Shown: piece by piece, positions 7,160 through 17,300 of the stretch
How positions within the stretch are numbered: position 1 is the first letter of the stretch
How the letters are laid out: each line of letters starts with the position of its first letter
Translations under genes and position numbers: made by a program
Assembly (NCBI GenBank): GCA_902463905.1
Contig: CABQHF010000004.1
Coordinates: forward strand, 1 to 26,471
Direction of reading: 5' to 3'
Source: an uncultured Faecalibacterium sp.
Lineage (GTDB): Bacteria > Bacillota > Clostridia > Oscillospirales > Ruminococcaceae
Length of the DNA stretch: 26,471 bases
Notes under the pieces: model-generated
The model's input: the letters and a program-made list of their open reading frames with translations, nothing else
Database searches by the model: none
Told to the model about the DNA's origin: nothing

Positions 7160-9049
7160 ATGATCGACGGGACGAACCTGAACCAGCTGACCGGTAGCCG
7201 GCAGCTGTTGCGGGCCTTTGGGGGCATCAACGAGACGTACAGCTGCAGCGAGGCGGAGCTCTCGGCGGCGCTGAATTTTTCCGGCCGGGGATTTCCGGCG
7301 CTGCAGACCCGGGCCCTGCGCAAGAAGGTGCGGGACGTGGAAAAAGTAAACGGCATGTACCACCTGAACGGGCTGCTGATCTGCCGGGGAATGGGGCTGG
7401 AATACGCACCGGACGGGCAGGCGGGCCGCACGGCGGCGGTGACGCTGGAGAATGTGCTGACCGATGACCGCAAGGCGCTGGCCGGCATGGGCAGCAAGGT
7501 GCTGATCTGGCCGGACAAGCTGGCCTTTGACACCGAGACCGGCCAACTGGAAACGCTGGGGGCAAAGTGGGAGCTGGGCGACCGCAAAATGACCGTGTGC
7601 CCCTGCGACACGGAGGGCAAGGTGTACGAGGTGACCGGTGCGGGCGACACGGAACCGGAAGAGCCGGAGGACGGACAGCTGTTTTTGAAGGGCGACCCGG
7701 AGAACCTGTACGACTATGAGAGCGTGCTGGAAAAGTGGAGCGCCAAGAGCGGCAAGTGGGTGCAGGTGCTGGTGAACACGGTGCGCATGACCTGCCCGGG
7801 GATCGGGAGCCTGCTGAAGGAGGGCGACACAGTGACCCTGACCGGCATGCCGCAGGCCGTGTGCGACGCTCTGGCGGCAGACCTGAACGGAGAGATCGTG
7901 GTGCAGGCGCTGGAGGGAGACGACCTTGTGGCCAGCCTGACCCCGGCTCAGGACAGCAGCCGGTACTATGGCAGCTGGACGGTGACGGCCACGGGCACCA
8001 GCTGGCGCAGCCTGGACGGGGCGCGCACCGAGAACGAGGGCCTGGCCGTGAGCATCACGCTGGAGCGGCGGGTGCCGGATCTGGACTTTGTGACGGAGCA
8101 GGGCAACCGGGTATGGGGCTGCAGCAAGAAGGAAAACACCATTTACGCCTGCCGCCTGGGCGACCCCACCAACTGGTACAGCTACCGGGGCATTGCAGCG
8201 GACAGCTACGCCGTGAGCGTGGGCAGCGACGGCACTTTTACCGGCGCGGCCAGCTGCATGGGGTATGTGCTGTTCTTCAAAGAGAACTGCATCCACAAGC
8301 TGTACGGCTCCAAACCCAGCGACTACCAGCTTTCCAGCGTGCGGTGCCGGGGCGTGGCAGCCAACGCCGCCCACAGCCTGTGCGTGCTGAACGAGACGCT
8401 GTATTACCTTTCGCCCGGCGGGGTGATGGCATGGGACGGCAGCCTGCCCAGCAAGGTGTCCGGCGCGCTGGACACCGGGAAGCTGACGGGGACCGCATGG
8501 TGTGCCGCCGGCAGTTTGGACGCCCGGTATTACCTGTACCTGCGCCGGCAGGGTGACAGCGCCGGGCGGCTGCTGGTGTACGACACGGAGCGGGGCCTGT
8601 GGCACGAGGAGAGCGCCGTGGGTTACGAGATGGCCAGCACCGGCCGGCAGTTGTACCTGTGGGACGGCCGGGCCCTGTGGGCGGCAGACCCCGACCGGGA
8701 AACAGAAGGGGAAGCCGAGGCGGCGCTGCAGTTTGAAGCGGTGAGCGGAGACATTGGACTGACCGAGACGGATGACAAATACATCAGCCGGATCACCCTG
8801 CGGCTGGACGCGCAGATCCACAGTGTGGTGACGCTGGCGGTGAGCTACGACGGCGGGCCCTGGGAGACCCTGCGCACGGCGGCGGCCACGGGAGACCATG
8901 CCCGGCTGAACCTGCCCTTTGAGCCGCGCCGGCACGACACCCTGCGGCTGAAGCTGAGCGGCACGGGGCAGATCGCGCTGCGGAGCATGGCCTTTACATT
9001 GGCGGGCACCACCGGCGGCCGGGTGACCGGGGCCGGGCCGAGAAAGTGA
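7160..9049 (+). CDS. Probable tail nozzle / DNA-stabilisation protein, beta-propeller-like
   Basis: A 629-residue protein starting three bases after the previous stop. It is rich in beta strands with many Trp, Tyr and Gly turns. Repeated strand-turn units such as VWGCSKKENTIYACRLGDP, GYVLFFKENCIHKLYGSKP and LYYLSPGGVMAWDGSLP (about residues 315-440) look like propeller blades. The P22 gp10 and T7 gp12 nozzle proteins have this architecture and this position after the adaptor. A central insert (about 200-290) may be an Ig-like or carbohydrate-contact module. The assignment rests on fold impression and gene order; a general tail structural protein is the safe minimum. Confidence 0.6.
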   Translation: MIDGTNLNQLTGSRQLLRAFGGINETYSCSEAELSAALNFSGRGFPALQTRALRKKVRDVEKVNGMYHLNGLLICRGMGLEYAPDGQAGRTAAVTLENVLTDDRKALAGMGSKVLIWPDKLAFDTETGQLETLGAKWELGDRKMTVCPCDTEGKVYEVTGAGDTEPEEPEDGQLFLKGDPENLYDYESVLEKWSAKSGKWVQVLVNTVRMTCPGIGSLLKEGDTVTLTGMPQAVCDALAADLNGEIVVQALEGDDLVASLTPAQDSSRYYGSWTVTATGTSWRSLDGARTENEGLAVSITLERRVPDLDFVTEQGNRVWGCSKKENTIYACRLGDPTNWYSYRGIAADSYAVSVGSDGTFTGAASCMGYVLFFKENCIHKLYGSKPSDYQLSSVRCRGVAANAAHSLCVLNETLYYLSPGGVMAWDGSLPSKVSGALDTGKLTGTAWCAAGSLDARYYLYLRRQGDSAGRLLVYDTERGLWHEESAVGYEMASTGRQLYLWDGRALWAADPDRETEGEAEAALQFEAVSGDIGLTETDDKYISRITLRLDAQIHSVVTLAVSYDGGPWETLRTAAATGDHARLNLPFEPRRHDTLRLKLSGTGQIALRSMAFTLAGTTGGRVTGAGPRK

Positions 9050-9058
9050 GGAAGAACG

Positions 9059-9247
9059 ATGGCGAGTTTAGCGGGGCTGAACGGCATCAGCCTGCCCAGC
9101 TTTGGCAGCAGCATGGACCCGGAGGACGCCCGGGCGCTGCGCAACTACCTGTACCAGCTGCAGGAACAGCTGGGCTACGTGCTGACCAACCTGGACAGCG
9201 AGAACATGAGCGAGAATTTTTTGAGCAGTAAGGGGGAGACGGAATGA
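9059..9247 (+). CDS. Small conserved phage protein (62 residues)
   Basis: A short protein with a Gly/Ser-rich N-terminus and a helix ARALRNYLYQLQEQLGYVLT followed by NLDSENM. This 'YLxxLxEQLxYVLxNLDxENM' pattern is often seen in small proteins next to tail genes of clostridial phages. No function is established that I can name. GAGGAAGAA precedes its ATG. Its stop overlaps the next start (ATGA at 9244-9247), which indicates coupled translation. Confidence 0.75.
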   Translation: MASLAGLNGISLPSFGSSMDPEDARALRNYLYQLQEQLGYVLTNLDSENMSENFLSSKGETE

Positions 9248-9828
9248 GCAGACTGAGCAATGCCCGGACGGAACTGGAGAACTACGAAAAGACCCGCCCG
9301 GCGGACTATGTGAGCCAGTACCAGCCGAAGATCAAGGACGTGATGGGCCAGCTGGACGGCATGAAAGAGTTTGACTACGACCCGGACGCCGACACGGCCT
9401 ACCAGCAGTACAAGAGCCAGTACACCCGCTCGGCCAAGCTGGCGAACCAGAACGCACAGGCCAATGCCGCCGCCCAGACCGGCGGTTATGGCAGCAGCTA
9501 CGGCACCCAGGCGGGCCAGAACGCCTACACGGCCACCATGAACAACCTGGACAACGTGCTGAACAGCCTGCAGGACCAGAGCCGCAGCGAGTACACGGCC
9601 AAGCGCACCGGGCTGGAGACCCGGCTGAACGGCCTGCAGAATGCGGAAAAGCAGGACTACCAGAATTACCAGAACGACTACAGCAACTGGCTGAACGGCC
9701 TGCAGTACCGGCAGAACCAGTACAACAGTGCATCCAGCGAACACCAGCAGCGCACCAGCAATGTGCTGAACGGCATCCTGAGTGCGGTGGGGCTGGCGGC
9801 ACAGATTTTGCCGTGGTTCTTTGTGTAA
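9244..9828 (+). CDS. Probable internal virion/ejection protein, small paralogue
   Basis: A 194-residue Gln/Asn/Tyr-rich coiled protein. The core YQQYKSQYTRSAKLANQNAQ followed by a Gly-Tyr-Gly segment (about residues 55-90) matches the next protein (YQQYRANSVANAQNGAAAAA, then AGGYGADW). The two share the layout of an N-terminal coil, an Ala/Gly patch and a second coil. A hydrophobic C-terminus (ILSAVGLAAQILPWFFV) could contact membrane. The combination of composition, position before two larger proteins of the same sort and membrane-active tail suggests a protein ejected with the DNA in a short-tailed phage (inference). Confidence 0.65.
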   Translation: MSRLSNARTELENYEKTRPADYVSQYQPKIKDVMGQLDGMKEFDYDPDADTAYQQYKSQYTRSAKLANQNAQANAAAQTGGYGSSYGTQAGQNAYTATMNNLDNVLNSLQDQSRSEYTAKRTGLETRLNGLQNAEKQDYQNYQNDYSNWLNGLQYRQNQYNSASSEHQQRTSNVLNGILSAVGLAAQILPWFFV

Positions 9829-9843
9829 GGAAAGGAAAAGCAG

Positions 9844-11364
9844 ATGGGAACGATCACGAGACTGAACACGGCAAAGAAGAAGCTGGCCCAGGCCGAACAG
9901 GCTATGCCGGGGGCCTACCAGAACAACTACACGGACAGCATCAACCAGAAGCTGGGGCAGCTGGCGGATGCCAGCCTGACCGGCAGCACCGGCGTGGACA
10001 CGGACGCCCTGAACGCTGCCTACCAGCAGTACCGGGCCAACAGCGTGGCCAACGCCCAGAACGGCGCGGCAGCCGCTGCCGGCACGGCCAATACCCTGGC
10101 GGGCGGGTACGGTGCGGACTGGGCCAAGACGGCGGCGAACCAGGCGGCAGGGGAGCAGATCGCAGGCGTAGACAACAGCCTGAGCAGCCTGCGGGCGGAC
10201 GCTTTGCAGAACTGGAAGCAGAAGATGAGTGACACCACCAGCGTGCTGGACGACCTGCTGGGCCAGCAGAGCCTGGAACGCAGCGAGTATGACGGCAGCG
10301 TGAGCAATGCCCAGAACTGGCGGGACTACCTGAGCAGCCGGGTGGACACGGCACGGCAGGAGAACACGAACTTCTGGAAGAACGTATGGACCGGCGTGAA
10401 GGGCGTGGGGAGCGCGGCACTGGGGGCGTATGATGCCTACATGGGCTACAGCACGCAGAAGATGAACGCCATCAGTCAGGCGGAGGAAATGTACCGCAAC
10501 GGAAATGTGGACGGTGCAAAGACGGTGCTGAAGATGTACCGGATGGATGAAAATATGTTCGACAACCTGCAAGGCGTCAGCAATGTGACCAAGCAGCAGA
10601 TCGAGGCGTCGAAGGACATCTATTCGCTGATGCAGTCCGGCGCACCGGATGAGATGATTGCGTATTACTGCAGCCAGTACGATCTGGATCCGGAAATCTA
10701 CAAGAACTGGTCTGGCCTGAGCGACGCGGACAAGACGAACCTGGACTACCTGATGAAGGCAGGAGAATACAAAGGAAACGGCTATGAGGGACTGGGCAAC
10801 ACCATTCTGAGCAAGCTGGGTTACGGTTCGGATGCAGTGGACGATTACGACACCGTGGCCGGGCGGATCAATACCAACAATCTGAAATATCAGGTTGCCT
10901 TGCAGGAAGCCTTGCAGAAGATCCAGCAGAAGCACAGTACTGTAAGCGGCAGCAACACCCAGCGGAGTCCCGGCATCCAGTACAGTTCCAACAACATCAC
11001 CAGTCTGCTGAGCAAGCTGGCGGGTCTGGACGAGAGCAACCCGATGTATGGTGTGATCGCGGGCGAGCTGCAGCGGGCAGGCGTGGACGTGAACAGCCTA
11101 CTGGGAACGGGCAGCGGCAGCGGGACGGCGGCCCGGAGCGGGAGCACCGGAAGCAAGCTGGCGGGCGTATTACAGCGCGGGTCGGTATATGGCACGGTGA
11201 AGCCGGTGGACGGCACCAATGGAAACAGCTTTGACACAGCACTCGCCAAGGCGCAGAGTATGACGAACCAGGGAAAGAGCGCAGGAGAAATTGAGGACTA
11301 CCTGATCCGGCTGGGGTTCGGCGATGATGTGATCAGCCGGGTGTCCAACACGATGGGATGGTAA
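9844..11364 (+). CDS. Probable internal virion/ejection protein, large paralogue
   Basis: A 506-residue protein. Residues 1-180 are homologous by eye to the 194-residue neighbour, and residues 180-350 contain helical repeats (TQKMNAISQAEEMYRNGN onward). The C-terminal part is Ser/Gly/Thr-rich and ends with a short helix pair, GEIEDYLIRLGFGDDVISRV. That last motif resembles LLKMGYTAEEINGARR and LRGMGYSQSEIDEMRS in the giant protein encoded next. The start ATG 9844 follows GGAAAGG. Codons after about 10480 are slightly less GC-rich than before. An ejection or core protein role is inferred from context. Confidence 0.65.
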   Translation: MGTITRLNTAKKKLAQAEQAMPGAYQNNYTDSINQKLGQLADASLTGSTGVDTDALNAAYQQYRANSVANAQNGAAAAAGTANTLAGGYGADWAKTAANQAAGEQIAGVDNSLSSLRADALQNWKQKMSDTTSVLDDLLGQQSLERSEYDGSVSNAQNWRDYLSSRVDTARQENTNFWKNVWTGVKGVGSAALGAYDAYMGYSTQKMNAISQAEEMYRNGNVDGAKTVLKMYRMDENMFDNLQGVSNVTKQQIEASKDIYSLMQSGAPDEMIAYYCSQYDLDPEIYKNWSGLSDADKTNLDYLMKAGEYKGNGYEGLGNTILSKLGYGSDAVDDYDTVAGRINTNNLKYQVALQEALQKIQQKHSTVSGSNTQRSPGIQYSSNNITSLLSKLAGLDESNPMYGVIAGELQRAGVDVNSLLGTGSGSGTAARSGSTGSKLAGVLQRGSVYGTVKPVDGTNGNSFDTALAKAQSMTNQGKSAGEIEDYLIRLGFGDDVISRVSNTMGW

Positions 11365-11377
11365 AAAGGAGAAGAGA

Positions 11378-14300
11378 ATGGGCTGGAGTGTAGACGAGGT
11401 GCGCAGAAGGCGTGAAGCACTGGAAAAAGAAGATGCGAAAAAAAAGGCTGCTGCGGCAGCAAAGGCCAGCACGAACACAAAGGCGGCCGGCACGGCAAAG
11501 AGCGGCGGGAGCACGGGTGTGATGGCGGGTGCTCCGCTGGCAGCGGGGTTGAGCACGGAGAAAAGTGTGCCAGCGGGTGCCCCGCTGGCAACGGGCTTGA
11601 GCACGGCGAAGGCCGGCACGGCTAAGACCGGCGGCACGGCAGGCAGCAAAAAGACCAGTACCCCGGCCTGGACGGGCGGCACCCGGCAGGTGCTGGGAAC
11701 AGTAAGCGCGGACACGCTGGGCAAGCAGGTGCTGGCGGATATGGCCAGCAACACGGGCAGCCCGGTGGCCACGGACCGGCAGGAGGACTACGAACCGGGC
11801 TGGAACTATGCGGGCAGCGACAACACCCCGAAACAGCGGGCCATTGCGCAGGGCACCTACGGCAGCTACGCCAAAGCGGCGCAGAAGGTGGGGGACACCC
11901 TTGCCAAGGACCGGCCCACAGACCGCTTTGACGAGCTGAACCAGTGGATGGACGAAAGCCCCCGGCACCGACAGCTGGTGAGCCTGATGCGGCAGGGAAA
12001 GAGCGGCACCGAAGATGCCATGGCACTGGGCAGCAGCACCGGCGACAATGCGGCGGCAGTGCGGGAGGAATACAGCCCGGGTGAGCTTTTGAAGATGGGG
12101 TATACCGCCGAAGAGATCAACGGTGCCCGGCGGTACATCCGGGAGTACGATGCCCTGCCGGTGACTGACCGGGCGGTGCGCCGCACGGCGGACACCACGA
12201 AGGGCATTGCAGCCACGGTGGCGTCGGCGGTGCCCATGGCGGGCGAGATGATCACCCAGGGCGTGAAGGACATCCGGGCTACCCAGAAAAACGAGGCGGC
12301 ACTGGACAAGGAACTGGAAGGCGATGCCCGTGGCAAGGAACTGAAAGACCGGATCACGGCGGTGGACATGGACTATAACCCCCAGTACACCGACGCGGAT
12401 CTGCGCGGCATGGGCTACAGCCAGAGCGAGATCGACGAAATGCGCAGCCGCATTGCCGGGACGGTGCAGAAAACGGCGCTGGATAAAGACACAAGCCTTG
12501 GCTACCAGCTGTACCACTACGGCCAGCAGCGCACGGAAGCGGCCCAGGCGGGCCTGAGCCCGGCGGCCAAAACAGCCATGGGCGTTGCCACCAGCGCGGC
12601 GGAGAACCTGGCTGTGGCGGGCGTGAGCCCCTACCTGGTGCTGCCGGTGCTGAGCGCTCAGGGCGCGGCGGAGAGCATGGGCCAGGACGCGGAGAAGGGC
12701 ACCAGCGCAGGTCAGGCCGTGGGCGTGGGCCTTGCAAAATTTGGCGCAGGCTGGGCCATCAACAGCGTGGGCGTGGCGGACATGGCCCGCAGCATGGGCG
12801 TGGACTATGCCCGGGACACGGTGGCCGGAAAGCTGGCCGATCTTGTGCGCAGCTCGAAGCTGATGAACAAGCTGGGAAGCAGCCAGGTGGCGAAAAACAC
12901 CATCTCCGGCGGTGTTGACAATGCAGTGCAGGCCTTTGTGGAGACCTATGCGGACAAGATCATTGACGCGGCGCTGGGCGGGGACCAGCAGGCCGCCGAC
13001 GAGCTGCTGCAGAGCGACACCTTTTTGCAGGCGCTGCAGAGCGGCCTGACCGGCGGCGCATCCGGTGCGCTGGGCGGTGCTGTGGGCACCGGGCTGGGCG
13101 CCATGAGCCGGACGCTGGATGCCCGGGCCGGGACGGAAACGGCTGCCCCGGTGCAGGTGGACACCGAGAGCCGGGCGGCGGATGCTGCGGCGGCGCAGCG
13201 GGCACTGGAAGAGCGGGCGCAGGAGCAGACCGGGGCAGAACTCCCTCAGCCGCCTGCGGACAGCAGCTCCCCCGGGGAGGGCGCCTTAAAGGTGGCGGAG
13301 ACGGCAGACCGAACGGAAGAAACGGCCGTGAACGATGACCCGGCGGTACATACCCCGGCGCAGAACGCCAGCATTGCCCAGTACAAGGACAGCGTGGACG
13401 AGAAGATGGCCGAGTATGTGGACAGGGTGCGGGCAGGTGAAACGCTGGCCCCCTACATGGTGACCGAGACCAGCGACCGGATGCGCAGCGCCATGCAGGA
13501 GCTGACCGGCCTTGCCAAAGTGGGCAGCGTGACCATGCTGGACGCCAACGGAGTGAAGCACATCACGAACCGGCACGCGGGCGGCGACGGCAGCGCAGAC
13601 GCCACCATGAAGGAGAGCGCCGACGTGGCCCGGGCGGCCTATGTGCTGAACAACTTTGACAATGCGTATCTGGCAACGCGGAAAGCGGATGGATACTATA
13701 CTGCCAATCGAAAAAAAGCACCTATTGTAATTTTTGAGAAAAAAATAGACGGCTCCCACATCATCGTGGAAGCCGTGACAGATGCCAAAAAAAGTAAAAA
13801 CTTTATCGTTTCGGAATATTTGTCGTCCGTTGGTGTGCCGGAAAAAGAAATAGCGAAAGTTCTGCAGCCCTCTATGGATGCCGTTGCCGACCCCAGAGAT
13901 ACGTCCGAAACGTTAAGTGCAGATCCTTCCGCTATTCCGATGGCAGAAGTTCTGCGATCCCCCGTGAATGCCGTTGCCAGCCCTGGGGATAACGCCCGAA
14001 ACGTAGTCGCAGATCCTTCCACTGGAGATTCCCGAGGTTCTGGCGCCAAGTCTGCTGAAACTGGCGACAAAAGCCTCTCGGAAACCCCGCTGAGGCCCAC
14101 GAGCGAGACCGCGATGCAGCGCACCGGCAGCAGCCCGGACGGGACCCCTGCCACCACTGTAACACAGCAGACGGGCAAAGTCAACGGAGACACGGTGGAA
14201 AAGGCCGGGGAAAGTGTGGAAAGCGGCCCGGCGGAGTACGCGGACGTGGCGCTGAAGGCCGACCCGGCGGCGCTGAAGACAGACAGCTGGACGCGCGGCG

Positions 14301-17300
14301 AACAGCTGGACACGGCGCGGACGCTGGCACGGAATGCGCGGATGAGCACCCAGGCGGTGCAGACCGTAGTGAACAACATGCCGGAGGGCATCGGCGCGGA
14401 GATCTATGCCCCGGCCGCGGCCAGCCTGTACCGGCTGGGCGTGAACGGCGAGGGGGCCAGCTTTGACGAGGCTTTGCGGATGACCGGCAAGGGCAGTGCC
14501 CTGAGCGGCCGGGTGCAGCAGGTGCTGGCGCTGGGGGACGCAGGCCGGACGGCGCTGAACCTGGCCTACTTACAGGGCAAAGGAGAAGCGGAACGCTACC
14601 AGGAGACCCGGGCCGCAGAGCTGGGCAAGCAGCCCGGCAAGGCGGCCCTGCGGGACGACGCGGGCACCTACTACAAGGCGGACGGCAGCGTGAGCAAGGG
14701 CACCCGGGCGGACGACGCCCTGATCGAGCTGAGCGCCAAGGCCAGCGGCGTGGCGGCGCAGCGGGTGGTGCAGGGCCTTGCAAACAACGCCAAGGGCCTG
14801 ATCCAGAGCGCGGCGGGCAAGGTGTTTTACTCGAGTGAAGCCGACGCCGCCACCGTGATGCACGAGACGCTGCACGAGCTGAACCGCTGGGACAACGCCG
14901 GCGGGCAGGAGCTGATCGACACCTTTGAGCACTACCTTGTGCAGCAGAACGGCATGGACAGCGTGCAAGAGCTGGTGCAGAGCTATCTGGACCGGTACGA
15001 GCGGGCGGGCCAGCAGCTGACCTACAACCAGGCCATGGAAGAGATCACGGCGGACGCCATGCGCAGCATTTTTGGAACGGAAGAGGACTTCCGGAATTAT
15101 GTGCGCCAGCAGGCGGCGGAAGCCAGGATGAACGCCCAGGCCCAGAAGCGGAGCAACCGGGTGATGCAGAAGATCGAGACGCTTTTGCAGAAGGTGCTGA
15201 CCGACATCAAGACCCTGCTGGGGGCAGAGCCGGACAACGCGGCGGCCCGGGCGGCCCGCACCCTGACCGAGACGCAGCTGAAGGACCTGCGGCAGATCTA
15301 CTTCAACCACCAGGCGGATGCCGGAACCAACTACCGCGCGGCGCTGGAAGCAAACGGCGGCATGGAAAAAGCCGCTGCGGCAGACGCGGCAGCGGCGGAG
15401 GGAGAACGGTATTCCATTGACCCGGACTATGCTGAGAAAATCGACGAGTGGGACAAAGACGGGCGCTCGGACGATGAAACGTTTGTTCTGGGCAGCACCG
15501 GCGACACGCTGCAGGGGCTGGGTGCACGGGAAAGTGACATCTACATGAACAGCGACAAGATCAACCGCATTCTGCACGACCACCCGGAAATGACGCTGAA
15601 CGAGATCAAACGCATCCCGGAAGTGCTGGACGACCCGGTGATGGTGCTGACCAGCCAGAACAAGGGCCGCAGCCAGCAGAACACCCGCCTTGTGATGTTT
15701 GGCAGCGTAAAAGCAAAGGACGGCAGGCCGGTGATGTGCATCCTGGACCTGCGGCCGGTGGAAAACCATATTGTCATCAACGACATGCAGAAACTGACCA
15801 GTGCCTACACAAAGGACACAAACCCGGTGCAATTTGTGCGGAACAGTGATGTGCTGTATGCATCGGAAAACAAAAAAAGAACCACGGCGTTGCTTCGGTC
15901 CCTAGGCTTCGAAATGCCTAGCGAGCTGCAACCTTGTGGTTCCATTGGCAGTATAGCATACTGGAAAGATGGCGTCAAGCTGGAGGGTGTGAAATTTACC
16001 GAGCTGGAAATGAACGGTGATACAAACAAAAAAGGAGCCAATGTCTTGCTTCGCTCCCATGGCTTCGAAATGCCAAGCGAGTTGCAACGTTATGGCTCCA
16101 TGGAAAGTATAGCACAGGAGACCGCCGAAAACAAGTACCAGCTGGACGTGGACAGCGAGGACGTGGAAGCGGCCAAGGCCCAGAGCGTGGGCGACGGCGG
16201 GGCCGAGACCCGGACCGTTGCCCGGGTGGTGGAGCTGGCGGACAAAGCGCAGGTGTCGGACGAGAGCCTGGACCGCATTGCCCGGAAGGTGACCAAGGCT
16301 GCGGACAGCCGGGCGGACGTGAAGACCCTGACCAGCCGCCTTGCCGCACTGCGGAACTACCTGAGCGGCGGCAGCGTGGACTGGGCCCAGGCCCACGGCT
16401 TTGTGCTGGACATGGCCCAGCAGGTGATGGAAGGCAGCGCCAAGAAAAACGACGAGCTGTGGAAGGCCTACCCCGACCTGCACAAGATGGGCATGAGCCT
16501 GGAAAAAGGCAGCAAGGACTACAACGAGGTGCTGTACAAGTACGGCAGCTGGGCCGAGGCCCGGAAGGAGCTGGCAAAGCACGGCGTGAGCCTGACGCTG
16601 ACGAAAAAGGGCGAGGTGAGCCGGTGGGACGCCGACTTTACCGAGCTGCAGGGCATTGGCGGGGGATTGTTCCCCACCGAAACGCCCAGCAGCGCCGCCG
16701 ACGCGCTGGAAGCCATGGCAGCGGCCCATGACGCCATCCGCCCCACGATGGAGAGCGCCTACGACAGCGACTGGGACGCAGCCAAGCAGGAGCTGGCCAT
16801 GGAGATCTGGGGCGAATACCTGGGTCTGCCGGGAGTGGCCAACAGCCGGAACGCGAAACTGCGGGCGGAGTTCAAGGTCCGGACACAGCAGATGAACGAG
16901 CAGGCAAGGCGGCACAGCCTGGCTTTGCAGGCCCAGGCGAACCTGGACGCGGCCAGACAGCGGGCCAATGACCGGCAGAAGATGCGCAAGGGTTACGCCG
17001 AGGCACTGAGCCAGGCGGAAAGCAAGGCTGCAAAGGCCCAGCAGGCTGCGGACGCCCGGGTGCAGAAAGCCCGGGAACAGGCTGCCCTGGCGCAGGCGAA
17101 GAACGCCGAGCGGCTGGCCAAGCTGCGGGACAGCCGGGACAAGGACAACACCCGGCGGGCGATAAGGAAAGCGACGGGCCAGCTGACCAAGATGTTCGAG
17201 CGCCCGACGGCGGACAAGTATGTGCCGGAATACCTTTTGGACAAGGTGCGGCCGGTTTTGCAGCTGGCGAACGAGGCCATTGGCAACCGGGAAACGGCCC

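Noticed and set aside
13859..14060. Minus- or plus-strand promoter for the tandem repeats after the PBECR domain
   Set aside because: No -10/-35 pair with acceptable spacing was found on either strand.
15872..16134. Integron attC sites or a type III toxin-antitoxin RNA array
   Set aside because: The GTTGC/GCAAC arms do not fit attC core sites. Type III arrays use shorter tandem repeats upstream of a toxin gene on the same strand, which is not the case here.
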